From positions 730,919 to 794,918 of the forward strand of contig RCMX01000006.1 in NCBI GenBank assembly GCA_004348925.1: a stretch of 64,000 nucleotides of DNA. Direction: 5' to 3'. The notes beneath the pieces are model-generated. The model did not search any database and had not been told where the DNA came from. It saw only the letters and a program-made list of their open reading frames with translations. The number at the start of each line of letters is the position of its first letter. Positions within the stretch are counted from its first letter, which is position 1. The position numbers and the translations under genes were made by a program. Below are positions 31,608 through 39,241 of the stretch, piece after piece. The DNA is from Actinomycetota bacterium (GTDB taxonomy: Bacteria > Actinomycetota > Coriobacteriia > Anaerosomatales > Anaerosomataceae).

Positions 31608-32468
31608 ATGCGTGCAGCAGGCGGGCAGGTGCGCAACGTGAGCCGCAGCGATGGACTCGGCTATCCGATCGCGACAGGCAGAATGGCGACGTTCGTCGCA
31701 TGTGTCTTCCTGTTGAGTTGGGCCGTGTGGGTTCCGATGGCGCTCATTGACGCAGGCGTGATCGATTTGGGATTTCGTATCCCTCTGCTCGCTAAGGATA
31801 TTGCCTCATGGGCACCCTCGCTTGCGGCCCTCGGGCTGGCCGCCCTCGGATCCGTTCCGTCTCCGCGCGAGCTTGGCCGGGCACTGCTGCGGTGGCGTGT
31901 GCGTCTCGCTTGGTACTTCGTGGTTCTCCTCGGCCCAGCAATGCTGGCTCTTCTGGCGCTTGCCGCCTGGAACGCGATCTCACCGGATGCTGTTCCGCCA
32001 CTCCCGGGCCTGTTCGACTTTGTGTACTTTCCCCTGGTCTTTGCGTACGTTCTCGTGCTCGGAGGGCCGCTCGGCGAGGAGTCGGGTTGGCGTGGCTACC
32101 TGCTGCCCGGCCTGCTCGGACGCATGAGCGCCGCTTCGGCTGCTCTCGTCGTGGGCATCGTCTGGGCACTCTGGCACACACCGCTCTTCTGGATCGAAGG
32201 CACCGTACAGGCAGACCTGCCAATCGGCTGGTACATGACGATGACGGTCGGCCTCTCCTTCATCTACACGTGGGTCTTCCTGCGAACCCAGGGGAGCGTG
32301 CTGATCGCCGTGCTCCTGCACACCGCATCCAACGCCTGGATGGGGTTCCTGCCGATCCTCCCGGCCAGCGTGCAGCCAGGGCCGATAGGTCTCTTTCCGG
32401 TCCTGGCTGCAGTTGTGTTGTTCTTAGGGGCCTTGGCGGCTACGAGCCTGGCTCGACGCAAGGACTAG
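31608..32468 (+). CDS. CPBP-family intramembrane metalloprotease
   Basis: A 286-residue polytopic protein (Abi/CAAX-type protease, PF02517). The catalytic motifs are present: EESGWR (EExxxR) in LGEESGWRGYLLPGLLGR, WHTPLFW, and HTASN near the C-terminus. About eight membrane segments. Bacterial members process prenylated or small membrane peptides, often for self-immunity to bacteriocins; substrate unknown here. ATG at 31608 is supported by GAGGAG 4-5 nt upstream. It may be co-transcribed with the small glycine-zipper protein just before it, which might be a substrate or partner (inference from position only). Confidence 0.88.
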   Translation: MRAAGGQVRNVSRSDGLGYPIATGRMATFVACVFLLSWAVWVPMALIDAGVIDLGFRIPLLAKDIASWAPSLAALGLAALGSVPSPRELGRALLRWRVRLAWYFVVLLGPAMLALLALAAWNAISPDAVPPLPGLFDFVYFPLVFAYVLVLGGPLGEESGWRGYLLPGLLGRMSAASAALVVGIVWALWHTPLFWIEGTVQADLPIGWYMTMTVGLSFIYTWVFLRTQGSVLIAVLLHTASNAWMGFLPILPASVQPGPIGLFPVLAAVVLFLGALAATSLARRKD

Positions 32469-32507
32469 GCGGCCAGCTTCGCCTCGGTCGTTGGATCGCG
32501 GGAGGTT

Positions 32508-33236
32508 CTAGAGCACCTGGCTGAGAAACATCCGTGTGCGTTCCTCTTGCGGGTCGCCGAAGAGCTGCTCCGGCGTGCCCTCCTCGATGATCCGTCCATC
32601 GTCCATCATGATCACCCTGCTGGCCACCTCACGGGCGAAGCCCATCTCATGCGTGACGACCACCATCGTCATCCCGCCAGCGGCCAGGTCCTGCATGACC
32701 TGCAGCACCTCATTGACGAGCTCCGGATCGAGCGCCGAGGTGACCTCGTCGAACAGCATGATGTCGGGATCCATTGCTAGAGCCCTGGCGATCGCAACGC
32801 GTTGCTTCTGCCCGCCGGAGAGCTGCGACGGCCACGCCTTCTCCTTGTCTGGAAGGCCTACCTTCTGGAGCAGGTCGCGCGCAACCATGTTCGCCGCCTT
32901 GCGGGTGGCGTTCTTCACGTTCATAGGCGCGATCGTGATGTTGTGCAGGACGTTCTTGTGAGGGAATAGCTGGAAGTGCTGGAAGACCATCCCCATGTGC
33001 TGGCGAACCTTGTCGAGATCGGTCTTCTTGGGATCGATGAGCTCCCCGTTGACGCGGATCTCGCCCTCTGTCGGGTACTCAAGGAAGTTGAGGCACCGCA
33101 GGAGCGTGCTCTTCCCGGATCCTGACGGGCCGATGATGACGACCACCTCGCCAGTTTCGATCGCAAGGTCGATTCCCTTGAGCACCTCGAGGTCACCGAA
33201 GCTCTTGTGCAGTCCCTTGATGTCGATGACGCTCAT
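32508..33236 (-). CDS. polar amino-acid ABC transporter, ATPase
   Basis: 242 residues of the GlnQ/HisP class. Walker [10 protein letters not shown] at about 34-42, signature [15 protein letters not shown], Walker [17 protein letters not shown], and the switch histidine in VVTHEMGF. It powers uptake of a polar amino acid through the permease encoded just upstream; the two genes overlap by 4 nt. ATG at 33236 follows GGAGG at 11 nt. Third gene of a three-gene transcript (binding protein, permease, ATPase). Confidence 0.95.
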   Translation of the reverse strand: MSVIDIKGLHKSFGDLEVLKGIDLAIETGEVVVIIGPSGSGKSTLLRCLNFLEYPTEGEIRVNGELIDPKKTDLDKVRQHMGMVFQHFQLFPHKNVLHNITIAPMNVKNATRKAANMVARDLLQKVGLPDKEKAWPSQLSGGQKQRVAIARALAMDPDIMLFDEVTSALDPELVNEVLQVMQDLAAGGMTMVVVTHEMGFAREVASRVIMMDDGRIIEEGTPEQLFGDPQEERTRMFLSQVL

Positions 33237-33898
33237 CGGGTGGCCTCCTGACGATACGGCGTGAGCCTGGTCTCGAGCTTGTGAACCAGCCACGTGAAGA
33301 TGATCACCAGCACGAGGTAATACGTGCCCGCCACGAGGTACGTGTTGAACGGCGAGTAGTTGGCTGCGGCCGCGGTCATCGCCTTGCTGAAGAGCTCCGG
33401 CACACCGAGGAATGCGACGAGCGAGCTGTCTTTCAAGCCGATGATGAATTGGTTGCCGAGCGGGGGTATGGCCCGACGAACCGCCTGTGGAAGCACGATG
33501 AGGCGCATCGACATGCCGTGCGACATGCCGAGGGACCGCGCGGCCTCCGTCTGTCCCCGATCGACGTTCTGAATGGCGCCGCGGAGTATCTCGGCGACAT
33601 AACCGCCCGCATGGAGCGCAAGGGCGAATGAACCCGCCCAGAATGCGGTGAGGGTGACAATGGAACTGATGCCGAAGTACAGGAACATCAGCTGCACGAT
33701 CAGCGGCATGCCCCTCGTGATTCCGATGTAGGCGTCGGCGATGATGTTCGCGACACGGTACTTCGAGATCTTCAGGAAAGCGAACAGAAGGCCTATCACA
33801 ACCGCAAGTACGAGCGACACAGCGGTCAAGCGGAGTGTCATGCCGGTTGCGATCAAGAAGCCCCAGAAGTAGTCCTGTACGACGTTGAGAAGCGTCAC
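33233..33898 (-). CDS. polar amino-acid ABC transporter, permease
   Basis: 221 residues, HisM/GlnP family, with five hydrophobic segments and the EAA loop [30 protein letters not shown] that docks the ATPase (in two stretches around residue 120). GTG at 33898 has GGAG close upstream. Only one permease gene is present, so it probably forms a homodimer, as GlnP does. Its 3' end overlaps the ATPase gene by 4 nt; a strong stem-loop separates it from the binding-protein gene. Confidence 0.95.
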   Translation of the reverse strand: MTLLNVVQDYFWGFLIATGMTLRLTAVSLVLAVVIGLLFAFLKISKYRVANIIADAYIGITRGMPLIVQLMFLYFGISSIVTLTAFWAGSFALALHAGGYVAEILRGAIQNVDRGQTEAARSLGMSHGMSMRLIVLPQAVRRAIPPLGNQFIIGLKDSSLVAFLGVPELFSKAMTAAAANYSPFNTYLVAGTYYLVLVIIFTWLVHKLETRLTPYRQEATR

Positions 33899-33919
33899 GT
33901 CAGTCTCCTTGCGTTATGT

Positions 33920-33945
33920 GGGGGTCGGCCCGGTGGCCGACCCCC
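33920..33945. terminator. intercistronic stem-loop of the ABC transporter operon
   Basis: GGGGGTCGGCC (33920-33930) pairs perfectly over 11 bp with GGCCGACCCCC (33935-33945), loop CGGT, no T-run on the coding strand. It sits between the binding-protein gene and the permease gene. Such hairpins protect or partly terminate the message so that the binding protein is made in excess. Confidence 0.65.
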
Positions 33946-33996
33946 AGGACCACGCTCTGCCCACGGGCGCTAGCGCGTCGGTGGCTTGGCTGCGGT

Positions 33997-34776
33997 CTAT
34001 TCGCCGAGGATGTTCTCGCCGAACCAGCGCATGCTGATCTCCTCGTAGGTGCCGTCGGCGATCATGTCGTCGAGCGCCTTGTTGATGTCGTTCAACAACT
34101 GGGTGTCGCCCTTCTGCACGATGACGCCCATCTCATCCTGCTGGAGGGGGTCACCGACGGCGTTGATCTTCAGGCCTGCCTCGTTGCGAGCCACCAGACC
34201 TACAAGCTTGTCCGTGATGACCGCGTCGATGCGACCGGTGGTAAGGTCCTGCAGCGCGATGACATCGCTGTCGTAGGTGGTGACCTTGTCGCTGTCAGTA
34301 AGCGACTCCGCGAGGTCCAGGTAGGTGGATGCCTTGACGACGCCGATCTTCTTGCCCTTAAGGTCGGCCGAACCACCGATATCGGTCGTGTCCTCGCCGA
34401 CGAAGATCTGCGCGCCCGAGCGATAGTACGGACGGCTGAAGTCGACGACCTTGGCACGTTCGTCGGTGATTCCGTGCGACGCCACGAGGGCATCGTACTT
34501 GCCCGCCTTCAGGCCCTGAATGAGGGAGTCGAACGGTACGGGCGAGTTCATGACAGGTTCGCGGTCGAGGCGCTTGGCGATCTCGTTCGCGATGTCCACG
34601 TCGAATCCGACGATCTGTCCACCTTCGTCAAAGCTGAAGGGCTTGTACGCCCCTGAGTTCGCGAATACGAACTTCTCCCGGGATCCTGTCTCTGCAGCAT
34701 CCTTGCTGCAGCCTGCAGTTGTGGCGAGGGATCCGAGCATCACCACTGCGAGTAGAACCGTCCAGATCTTCTTCAT
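33997..34776 (-). CDS. amino-acid ABC transporter, substrate-binding lipoprotein
   Basis: 259 residues of the SBP_bac_3 family. The signal peptide MKKIWTVLLAVVMLGSLATTAGC ends (in two parts) in lipobox TTAGC, so the protein is lipid-anchored outside the membrane. The mature part starts KFVFANSGAYKPFSF, with the family motif GFDVDIANEIAKRL and ligand-contact stretches around DALVASHGITDERAKVVDFSRPYY. The R/D pair at DFSRPYY fits alpha-amino-acid binding. ATG at 34776 has GGAGG 8 nt upstream. First gene of the operon. Confidence 0.95.
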   Translation of the reverse strand: MKKIWTVLLAVVMLGSLATTAGCSKDAAETGSREKFVFANSGAYKPFSFDEGGQIVGFDVDIANEIAKRLDREPVMNSPVPFDSLIQGLKAGKYDALVASHGITDERAKVVDFSRPYYRSGAQIFVGEDTTDIGGSADLKGKKIGVVKASTYLDLAESLTDSDKVTTYDSDVIALQDLTTGRIDAVITDKLVGLVARNEAGLKINAVGDPLQQDEMGVIVQKGDTQLLNDINKALDDMIADGTYEEISMRWFGENILGE

Positions 34777-34911
34777 GCCGTTGGCCTCCATAAGTAGGGG
34801 GTTCGGTCACTCGGAATCGTTTCGCCGGCATCTCCGGGACTCTCCGGGAATGACGAAATAAGCCGCCGATCCGCGGGCGAAATGGTACCGAGATACGTAT
34901 GAGTATACCAT

Positions 34912-34920
34912 ATTCCAGAG
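34912..34920 (-). promoter_or_regulatory. extended -10 element upstream of the ABC transporter operon
   Basis: On the minus strand TGGTATACT at 34920-34912 matches an extended -10 (TGnTATAnT), about 135 bp before the binding-protein start. No good -35 is visible, as expected for an extended -10. The long 5' leader contains the tandem CTCCGGGA repeats at 34831-34838 and 34841-34848. Confidence 0.4.
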
Positions 34921-35065
34921 AATGACGGAAAACCGCAGGTCAATCTATGCAAATTGGTGTTACAAGTATGCATTTAGGCCGGCGATTATGCGTCGATGAG
35001 CGTGAGCCGGTCTGTGGCGACATCTGGCCATGGACTGGCGCGTTGCGGCCTTCCTGATTGCCGCA

Positions 35066-35707
35066 CTACCCACCCAGCGAAGCGAATGCGCTCTGCGCTC
35101 CATTGAGCAACAGCTGGACGCCGACGACAGCCAGGACCAGTCCCATCAGGCGGTTGAGTGCGCGGATGCCCGTTCGCCCTAGGTAGCGCACAAGCGGTCT
35201 TCCGAAGATGAACAGCAGATAGGTCACCAGACACAGCGCGGCGAACGCCGTGATCGTGATGGCTATCTCGGCAGGGCCGCCATGACCCGCGTAACTGAGC
35301 GCCGTGGCGATAGTCCCGGGTCCGACAAGAATGGGAACAGCGAGTGGGGAGATCGCCATATCCAGACTGCTGGAGAAATCCTGTGTCTGCACGATGCTCG
35401 GTTTGGGGCTCTGGACGTTCGAAGCATCGCCCTGGAGCATGCGGTAGCCGATGATGAACGCGATCGCTCCGCCGGTAAGCTGCAGGGCTCCCAAGGTGAT
35501 GCCCAGGACCGAGAAGAGCGTCTTGCCGACGATGCATAGCACGGCGACGATCGCGAAGGCGACGAATACCGCTCTACGGGCGATGGCTTTGCGAATCTCA
35601 TCGGTCTCGCCCTCGGTGATACTCAGGAAGACCGGCGTGCTCGCAATAGGGTTGGATATGGCCAGGAACCCTGCGAAGACCGTCACCGCGAACCCGAGGT
35701 AGTTCAC
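35066..35707 (-). CDS. MarC-family integral membrane protein
   Basis: 213 residues with six hydrophobic segments, typical for MarC/UPF0056. Family hallmarks are FLAISNPIASTPVFL near the N-terminus and the mirrored SPLAVPILVGPGTIAT in the middle, the inverted repeat of the fold. Members were once linked to multidrug resistance but their substrate is not settled. The GTG start follows GGGAG at a loose distance. It is a single gene between the ABC transporter and the rsgA region. Confidence 0.9.
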   Translation of the reverse strand: MNYLGFAVTVFAGFLAISNPIASTPVFLSITEGETDEIRKAIARRAVFVAFAIVAVLCIVGKTLFSVLGITLGALQLTGGAIAFIIGYRMLQGDASNVQSPKPSIVQTQDFSSSLDMAISPLAVPILVGPGTIATALSYAGHGGPAEIAITITAFAALCLVTYLLFIFGRPLVRYLGRTGIRALNRLMGLVLAVVGVQLLLNGAQSAFASLGG

Positions 35708-35929
35708 TACACTCAGCGCTCCCTTCTGGATTGCCGGATCTGGGGTACCAGACCCAACTCTACTCCTTCATACAATTCCACGGCCTCGGCTCCGACCTCG
35801 CTCAGGTAGGCCTCCCCGCGGAGGATCAGTGGGTGAGTAAGCATCCGTTCGTCCGGGAGACGGCCGCCGTCAAACGTGCTAGCATGGCCGACGGATATTT
35901 GCGCGGACCACCGGAAGGAGGTGGCATCG

Positions 35930-36004
35930 ATGACTGTCATAGCGACGTGGGCGCTTGAGGCGCTCAAGGATTCGTATGCCCCCATTCCGGTGCACCGCGT
36001 CTAA
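35930..36004 (+). CDS. candidate small protein of 24 residues upstream of rsgA
   Basis: ATG at 35930 is preceded at 7 nt by AAGGAGGT (35915-35922), one of the strongest ribosome sites in the window, and opens a 24-codon frame ending TAA: a short helix-like product (IATWALEALKDSYAPIPVH). It ends 44 bp before rsgA. It could be a leader peptide or a small protein. The antisense open frame here has no ribosome site. Confidence 0.45.
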   Translation: MTVIATWALEALKDSYAPIPVHRV

Positions 36005-36048
36005 GCGCATTCCTCTAGCGCGGGCACCCTTTCTCGAAAGGAACCGCG

Positions 36049-37164
36049 TTGAACGAAATCCCTGCGGAGACGAACGTCTCCGACCCTCTGGATGCCTACG
36101 GTTGGTCCGACCGATGGTCAGCGTTGTTCGATGCCGTCGAAAGCGACGACCCGGCCCGGTATCCCGGCCGCGTCGTGCGTGCGGATCGAGGCAGCGTACT
36201 GGCCGTGACCCGCCAGGGCGTCGAACGAGCCCAGCTCTCCACGAGCCTGCGAAAGCGGGCCTCTTCGCTCGACATGCCCGCCACCGGCGACTGGCTGTCG
36301 CTTACCCGACCCAGTGGACATGAGTCCGCCCTGATCGATGCAGTGCTTCCCCGTGCGTCGGCATTCACGCGCGGTGACCCCGGCGACTCTTCAGCGGCAC
36401 AGGTGCTTGCAGCCAATGTCGATGTCGTCTTCGTGGTTCACCCGCTCGACGGCGACCCCAATCTGAGGCGCATCGAACGCGAACTCGCACTTGCCTGGGA
36501 GAGCGGCGCCACGCCGGTCGTCGTATTGACGAAAGCCGACCTCTCGGCCGATCCGGAGGCCGCCCGCTCGGCCGTGGAGCAGGTTGCCCTCGGGGTCGAT
36601 GTCGTGCTCACCAGTGCGGTGTCCGATGGTGGCGCCGAGGTCGTGAGGTCGTACGCGCGCACGGGTGTGACCGTCGCGCTCATCGGTCCTTCGGGTGCCG
36701 GCAAGTCGACGCTCGTGAACGCGCTACTCGGAGAGGTGCGTCAGGCGACCCGCGAGGTCCGTCTCGGCGACGGTAAAGGTCGTCACACCACGGTGACGCG
36801 CGAGCTCATCCTCCTGCCGGGCGGCGGCGTGTTGATGGACACGCCGGGATTGCGCGCCGTTGCGGTCCACGACCTTGCCAGTGGGCTCGATGCGGCATTT
36901 CCCGATATCGCCGAACTCGCGTTGCTGTGCCGGTTCCGCGACTGTACGCACACAGACGAGCCCGGATGTGGCGTGACGGCGGCGGTAGCGGCGGAGACCT
37001 TGTCGGCAGAGCGCCTCGCGAGCTACCACAAGCTGCAGCGCGAGGCGGTAGTGGCCGCGATGAAGACCGACGCACGACTCAGGGCCGAGGAGGTCCGCAA
37101 ATGGAAGATCATCTACAAGAGCGTTCGCGGCCATGACAAGCGCACCGGTTTCAGGGGTGCCTAG
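36049..37164 (+). CDS. rsgA: ribosome small-subunit-dependent GTPase A
   Basis: 371 residues. A circularly permuted GTPase that checks late 30S subunit assembly. In order: OB-fold domain (about 38-105), G4 TKAD (161-164), G1 GPSGAGKST (213-221), G3 DTPG (264-267), and the zinc-binding C-terminal domain with C294, C299, H301 and C307. This permuted order is diagnostic. Slightly longer than many homologues because of a 35-residue N-terminal extension. TTG start with AAAGGAA upstream. A GNAT acetyltransferase follows by 30 bp. Confidence 0.95.
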   Translation: MNEIPAETNVSDPLDAYGWSDRWSALFDAVESDDPARYPGRVVRADRGSVLAVTRQGVERAQLSTSLRKRASSLDMPATGDWLSLTRPSGHESALIDAVLPRASAFTRGDPGDSSAAQVLAANVDVVFVVHPLDGDPNLRRIERELALAWESGATPVVVLTKADLSADPEAARSAVEQVALGVDVVLTSAVSDGGAEVVRSYARTGVTVALIGPSGAGKSTLVNALLGEVRQATREVRLGDGKGRHTTVTRELILLPGGGVLMDTPGLRAVAVHDLASGLDAAFPDIAELALLCRFRDCTHTDEPGCGVTAAVAAETLSAERLASYHKLQREAVVAAMKTDARLRAEEVRKWKIIYKSVRGHDKRTGFRGA

Positions 37165-37194
37165 CCGACCGCGGAAGCATCTACAGGAGGAACG

Positions 37195-37725
37195 ATGAGC
37201 AAGCTACTGATACGCGCGGAATCGGATAGCGACATCCTGGGCATCCGGGAGGTCAATATCGAAGCGTTCAGCGATCATCCGATCAGCCAGCACACCGAGC
37301 ACCTGATCGTGGATGCGCTGCGTGCGGAGGGCGCTTTGGCAGTGTCGCTGGTGGCCATCGACGATGGCAGGGTGCTCGGCCACGTGGCGTTTTCGCGGGC
37401 CGTGGTCGGGAACGCCGGGAACGGCTGGTACCTGCTGGGCCCACTTGCCGTGTCGCCGGCCTGCCAGGGTCGGGGGATCGGCTCGGCATTGGTGGAAGCC
37501 GGGTTGTCTGAGATTCGATCGCACGGAGCAGCGGGGTGTGTGTTGGTCGGTGACCCCGGGTACTACGGTCGCTTCGGCTTTGCCACGTTCTCTCACCTGG
37601 AGTACGAGGGCGTCCCGCATGAGTACGTGCTGGGCTTGCGGTTCGCAGATGCCGAGCCGACCGGATGCATTCGCGCACACGATGCCTTCCTGGTTGGGCC
37701 CGAGTCGGACGGGGGGAACGTCTAG
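37195..37725 (+). CDS. GNAT N-acetyltransferase (YhbS-like)
   Basis: 176 residues. The acetyl-CoA loop reads QGRGIGSALVEAGL, preceded by the strand YLLGPLAVSPACQ, and followed by GDPGYYGRFGF, the stretch that marks the YhbS-like branch. AGGAGG lies 4 nt before the ATG. The acceptor is unknown; YhbS relatives act on small amines or protein termini. Close behind rsgA and probably co-transcribed. Confidence 0.9.
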   Translation: MSKLLIRAESDSDILGIREVNIEAFSDHPISQHTEHLIVDALRAEGALAVSLVAIDDGRVLGHVAFSRAVVGNAGNGWYLLGPLAVSPACQGRGIGSALVEAGLSEIRSHGAAGCVLVGDPGYYGRFGFATFSHLEYEGVPHEYVLGLRFADAEPTGCIRAHDAFLVGPESDGGNV

Positions 37726-37832
37726 CAGGTATCCGTTGACGGCCACCATCCTCTGCCACTGGACACCCGTGCGGAGTTCGGCACGCTTGTTGCAAAAGGT
37801 GTGCACCGAGTGTCAACGTCAAAGGAGTTCGC

Positions 37833-38180
37833 ATGCAGAGTCGTCTGGTGGTTCTAGTCGTGTCGGTGTTGGCCATACTCTCGGTCGCTGGATGTGCGCA
37901 GACCGCGACAGGTTCCGCGGATGCGGACGGACGACAGGTAATCGAGGTGTCGTCACAAGGCACATTCGAACCAGCTGCCACCGCCAAGGCCGGACAGCCG
38001 ATTCGGCTCGAGTTCGGCCCGGGTGGGGGATGCACTGCTGCAATCAAGTTCGACCAACTGGGCATCTATGAGGATCTCACCGACGGTGGCGGCACGGTTG
38101 AGTTGCCCGCACTTGATCCGGGACAGTATTCGCTCATCTGCCAGAGCGATATGGTGATGGGCGTGCTGGTCGTCGAGTGA
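37833..38180 (+). CDS. cupredoxin-like lipoprotein
   Basis: 115 residues. Signal peptide with lipobox LSVAGC (about residue 21) gives a lipid-anchored extracellular protein. The remaining 90 residues form a cupredoxin-type beta sandwich: VIEVSSQGTFEPAATAKAGQPIRLEF (in two strands), then CTAAIKF, ALDPGQYSLICQSDMVMGVLVV. C and M residues in ICQSDMVMG, with an earlier C, could bind copper, but the usual histidines are missing, so an electron-transfer role is uncertain; such domains also stabilise CuA sites or carry metal. ATG with AAAGGAG upstream. Confidence 0.75.
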   Translation: MQSRLVVLVVSVLAILSVAGCAQTATGSADADGRQVIEVSSQGTFEPAATAKAGQPIRLEFGPGGGCTAAIKFDQLGIYEDLTDGGGTVELPALDPGQYSLICQSDMVMGVLVVE

Positions 38181-38231
38181 CCGTTTGATCTGCCTGTAGC
38201 GTGGCGATCTCGCTACCAACGTTGAAGCACG

Positions 38232-38263
38232 GCGCCCGCTCCTCGAATGCGAGGGGCGGGCGC
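38232..38263 (+). terminator. intrinsic terminator after the cupredoxin-like gene
   Basis: GCGCCCGCTCCTCG pairs with CGAGGGGCGGGCGC (one T-G pair), loop AATG, followed by TGTTCATC. The central 30 bp differ at only one position, in the loop, from the hairpin after tRNA-Ser(CGA) at 3900-3931. Confidence 0.75.
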
Positions 38264-38296
38264 TGTTCATCCCGGATCAAGGAAGCAGTAGCGGTT

Positions 38297-38339
38297 GACG
38301 ATATAACGTTGGACGATAGAGCGTGTGACGGTGTAACGT
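38297..38339 (+). repeat. three direct repeats in the padR promoter region
   Basis: GACGATATAACGT (38297-38309), GACGATAGAGCGT (38312-38324) and GACGGTGTAACGT (38327-38339) recur at an exact 15-bp spacing. TTGGAC (38309-38314) and TGTAAC (38332-38337), 17 bp apart, are a possible promoter lying inside the array, so the repeats are likely operator sites. Confidence 0.55.
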
Positions 38340-38372
38340 GATGCGAGCGTTCACCAACCAAGGAGAGCTTCC

Positions 38373-38696
38373 GTGTCTGAGGATACGAGACCGCTTACAG
38401 AGACCGTGTATTACGTGCTGCTCTCGCTCGTGGAGCAGAGGCACGGCTACGGGATCATGCAGTACGTTCGGGAGATGACCGAGGGTCGGGTCGTTCTCGG
38501 CGCGGGCACGCTGTACGGCGCGCTCTCCACGTTGCAGGAAAAGGGATGGATTCAGCCCCTGGTCGGCGACGCAGGCGAACGCAAGAAGGAGTATCAAGTG
38601 ACCGCCAAGGGACGCAGCGTGCTTGCCCTCGAGGTCGGTCGACTTGAGCGGCTGATTCGCGATGGCAACGCCGTACTTGAAGGGGGCGCATCGTGA
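38373..38696 (+). CDS. PadR-family transcription regulator
   Basis: 107 residues, one winged-helix domain of the short PadR type: TETVYYVLLSLVEQRHGYGIMQYV, GAGTLYGALSTLQEKGWI and the wing EYQVTAKGRSVL. The GTG start follows AAGGAGAG. Its stop overlaps the GTG of the DUF2812 gene by 4 nt. PadR/DUF2812 pairs are common in Gram-positive genomes; the regulator usually represses its own operon, and the repeats just upstream are the likely target. Confidence 0.92.
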   Translation: MSEDTRPLTETVYYVLLSLVEQRHGYGIMQYVREMTEGRVVLGAGTLYGALSTLQEKGWIQPLVGDAGERKKEYQVTAKGRSVLALEVGRLERLIRDGNAVLEGGAS

Positions 38697-39241
38697 GCGA
38701 GCGTGTTGTATGGAAGGCATACTACGACTTCGAGAACGAGGAGCGCTGGCTGAACGAGATGGCCGCGAACGGGTGGGAGATGATCGACTACTCCTGGTGC
38801 CGCTACACCTTCGCGGAGGGCTTGCCGAAGCGCTACACCTATAGGATCCAGTTGCTTGAGGACGCTGCCTCGTCACCCAAAAGCCGCGAGTATCTCGACT
38901 TCCTGGAAGACGCCGGTATGGAAGTCGTCGCCACGTACAGGCGCTGGATCTACATCAGGAAGATAGCGGACGGTCAACCTTTCGATCTGTTCAGTGATCG
39001 CGATTCGAGGGTCGCTCACCATAGACGAGTGGCCGCGCTTTTCGGAGTGTTCTTTGCGGCCCAGATTCCTCTGGTGGTAGTGAGCATCAAGAACGTGATC
39101 ACGCAGATTCAGGAGCGTGTCTTCTTCAGCGTGCCGCTTTCGGTTGCGCACATCGCCCTTGTCGGACTGCTGGGAGGCGTTGCGCTCAGGCAGTACCTAT
39201 CGGTGCGCTGGCTGGAGAAGGACGCGCTCGTTCACGAGTAG
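38693..39241 (+). CDS. DUF2812 membrane protein
   Basis: 182 residues. The soluble N-terminal half has the DUF2812 pattern (AYYDFENEERWLNEMAANGW, then YTFAEGLPKRYTYRIQLLE and a tail WIYIRK). Two hydrophobic segments follow (FGVFFAAQIPLVVV, VPLSVAHIALVGLLGGV). The family accompanies PadR regulators and may sense envelope stress, but no activity is known. The GTG start overlaps the padR stop. Its end overlaps the end of the convergent glucosidase gene by 10 bp. Confidence 0.88.
   Translation: MSERVVWKAYYDFENEERWLNEMAANGWEMIDYSWCRYTFAEGLPKRYTYRIQLLEDAASSPKSREYLDFLEDAGMEVVATYRRWIYIRKIADGQPFDLFSDRDSRVAHHRRVAALFGVFFAAQIPLVVVSIKNVITQIQERVFFSVPLSVAHIALVGLLGGVALRQYLSVRWLEKDALVHE

Noticed and set aside
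35713-35985. A 90-residue protein on the minus strand between marC and rsgA
   Set aside because: No ribosome site and no recognisable fold; the opposite strand has a short frame with a much better ribosome site.
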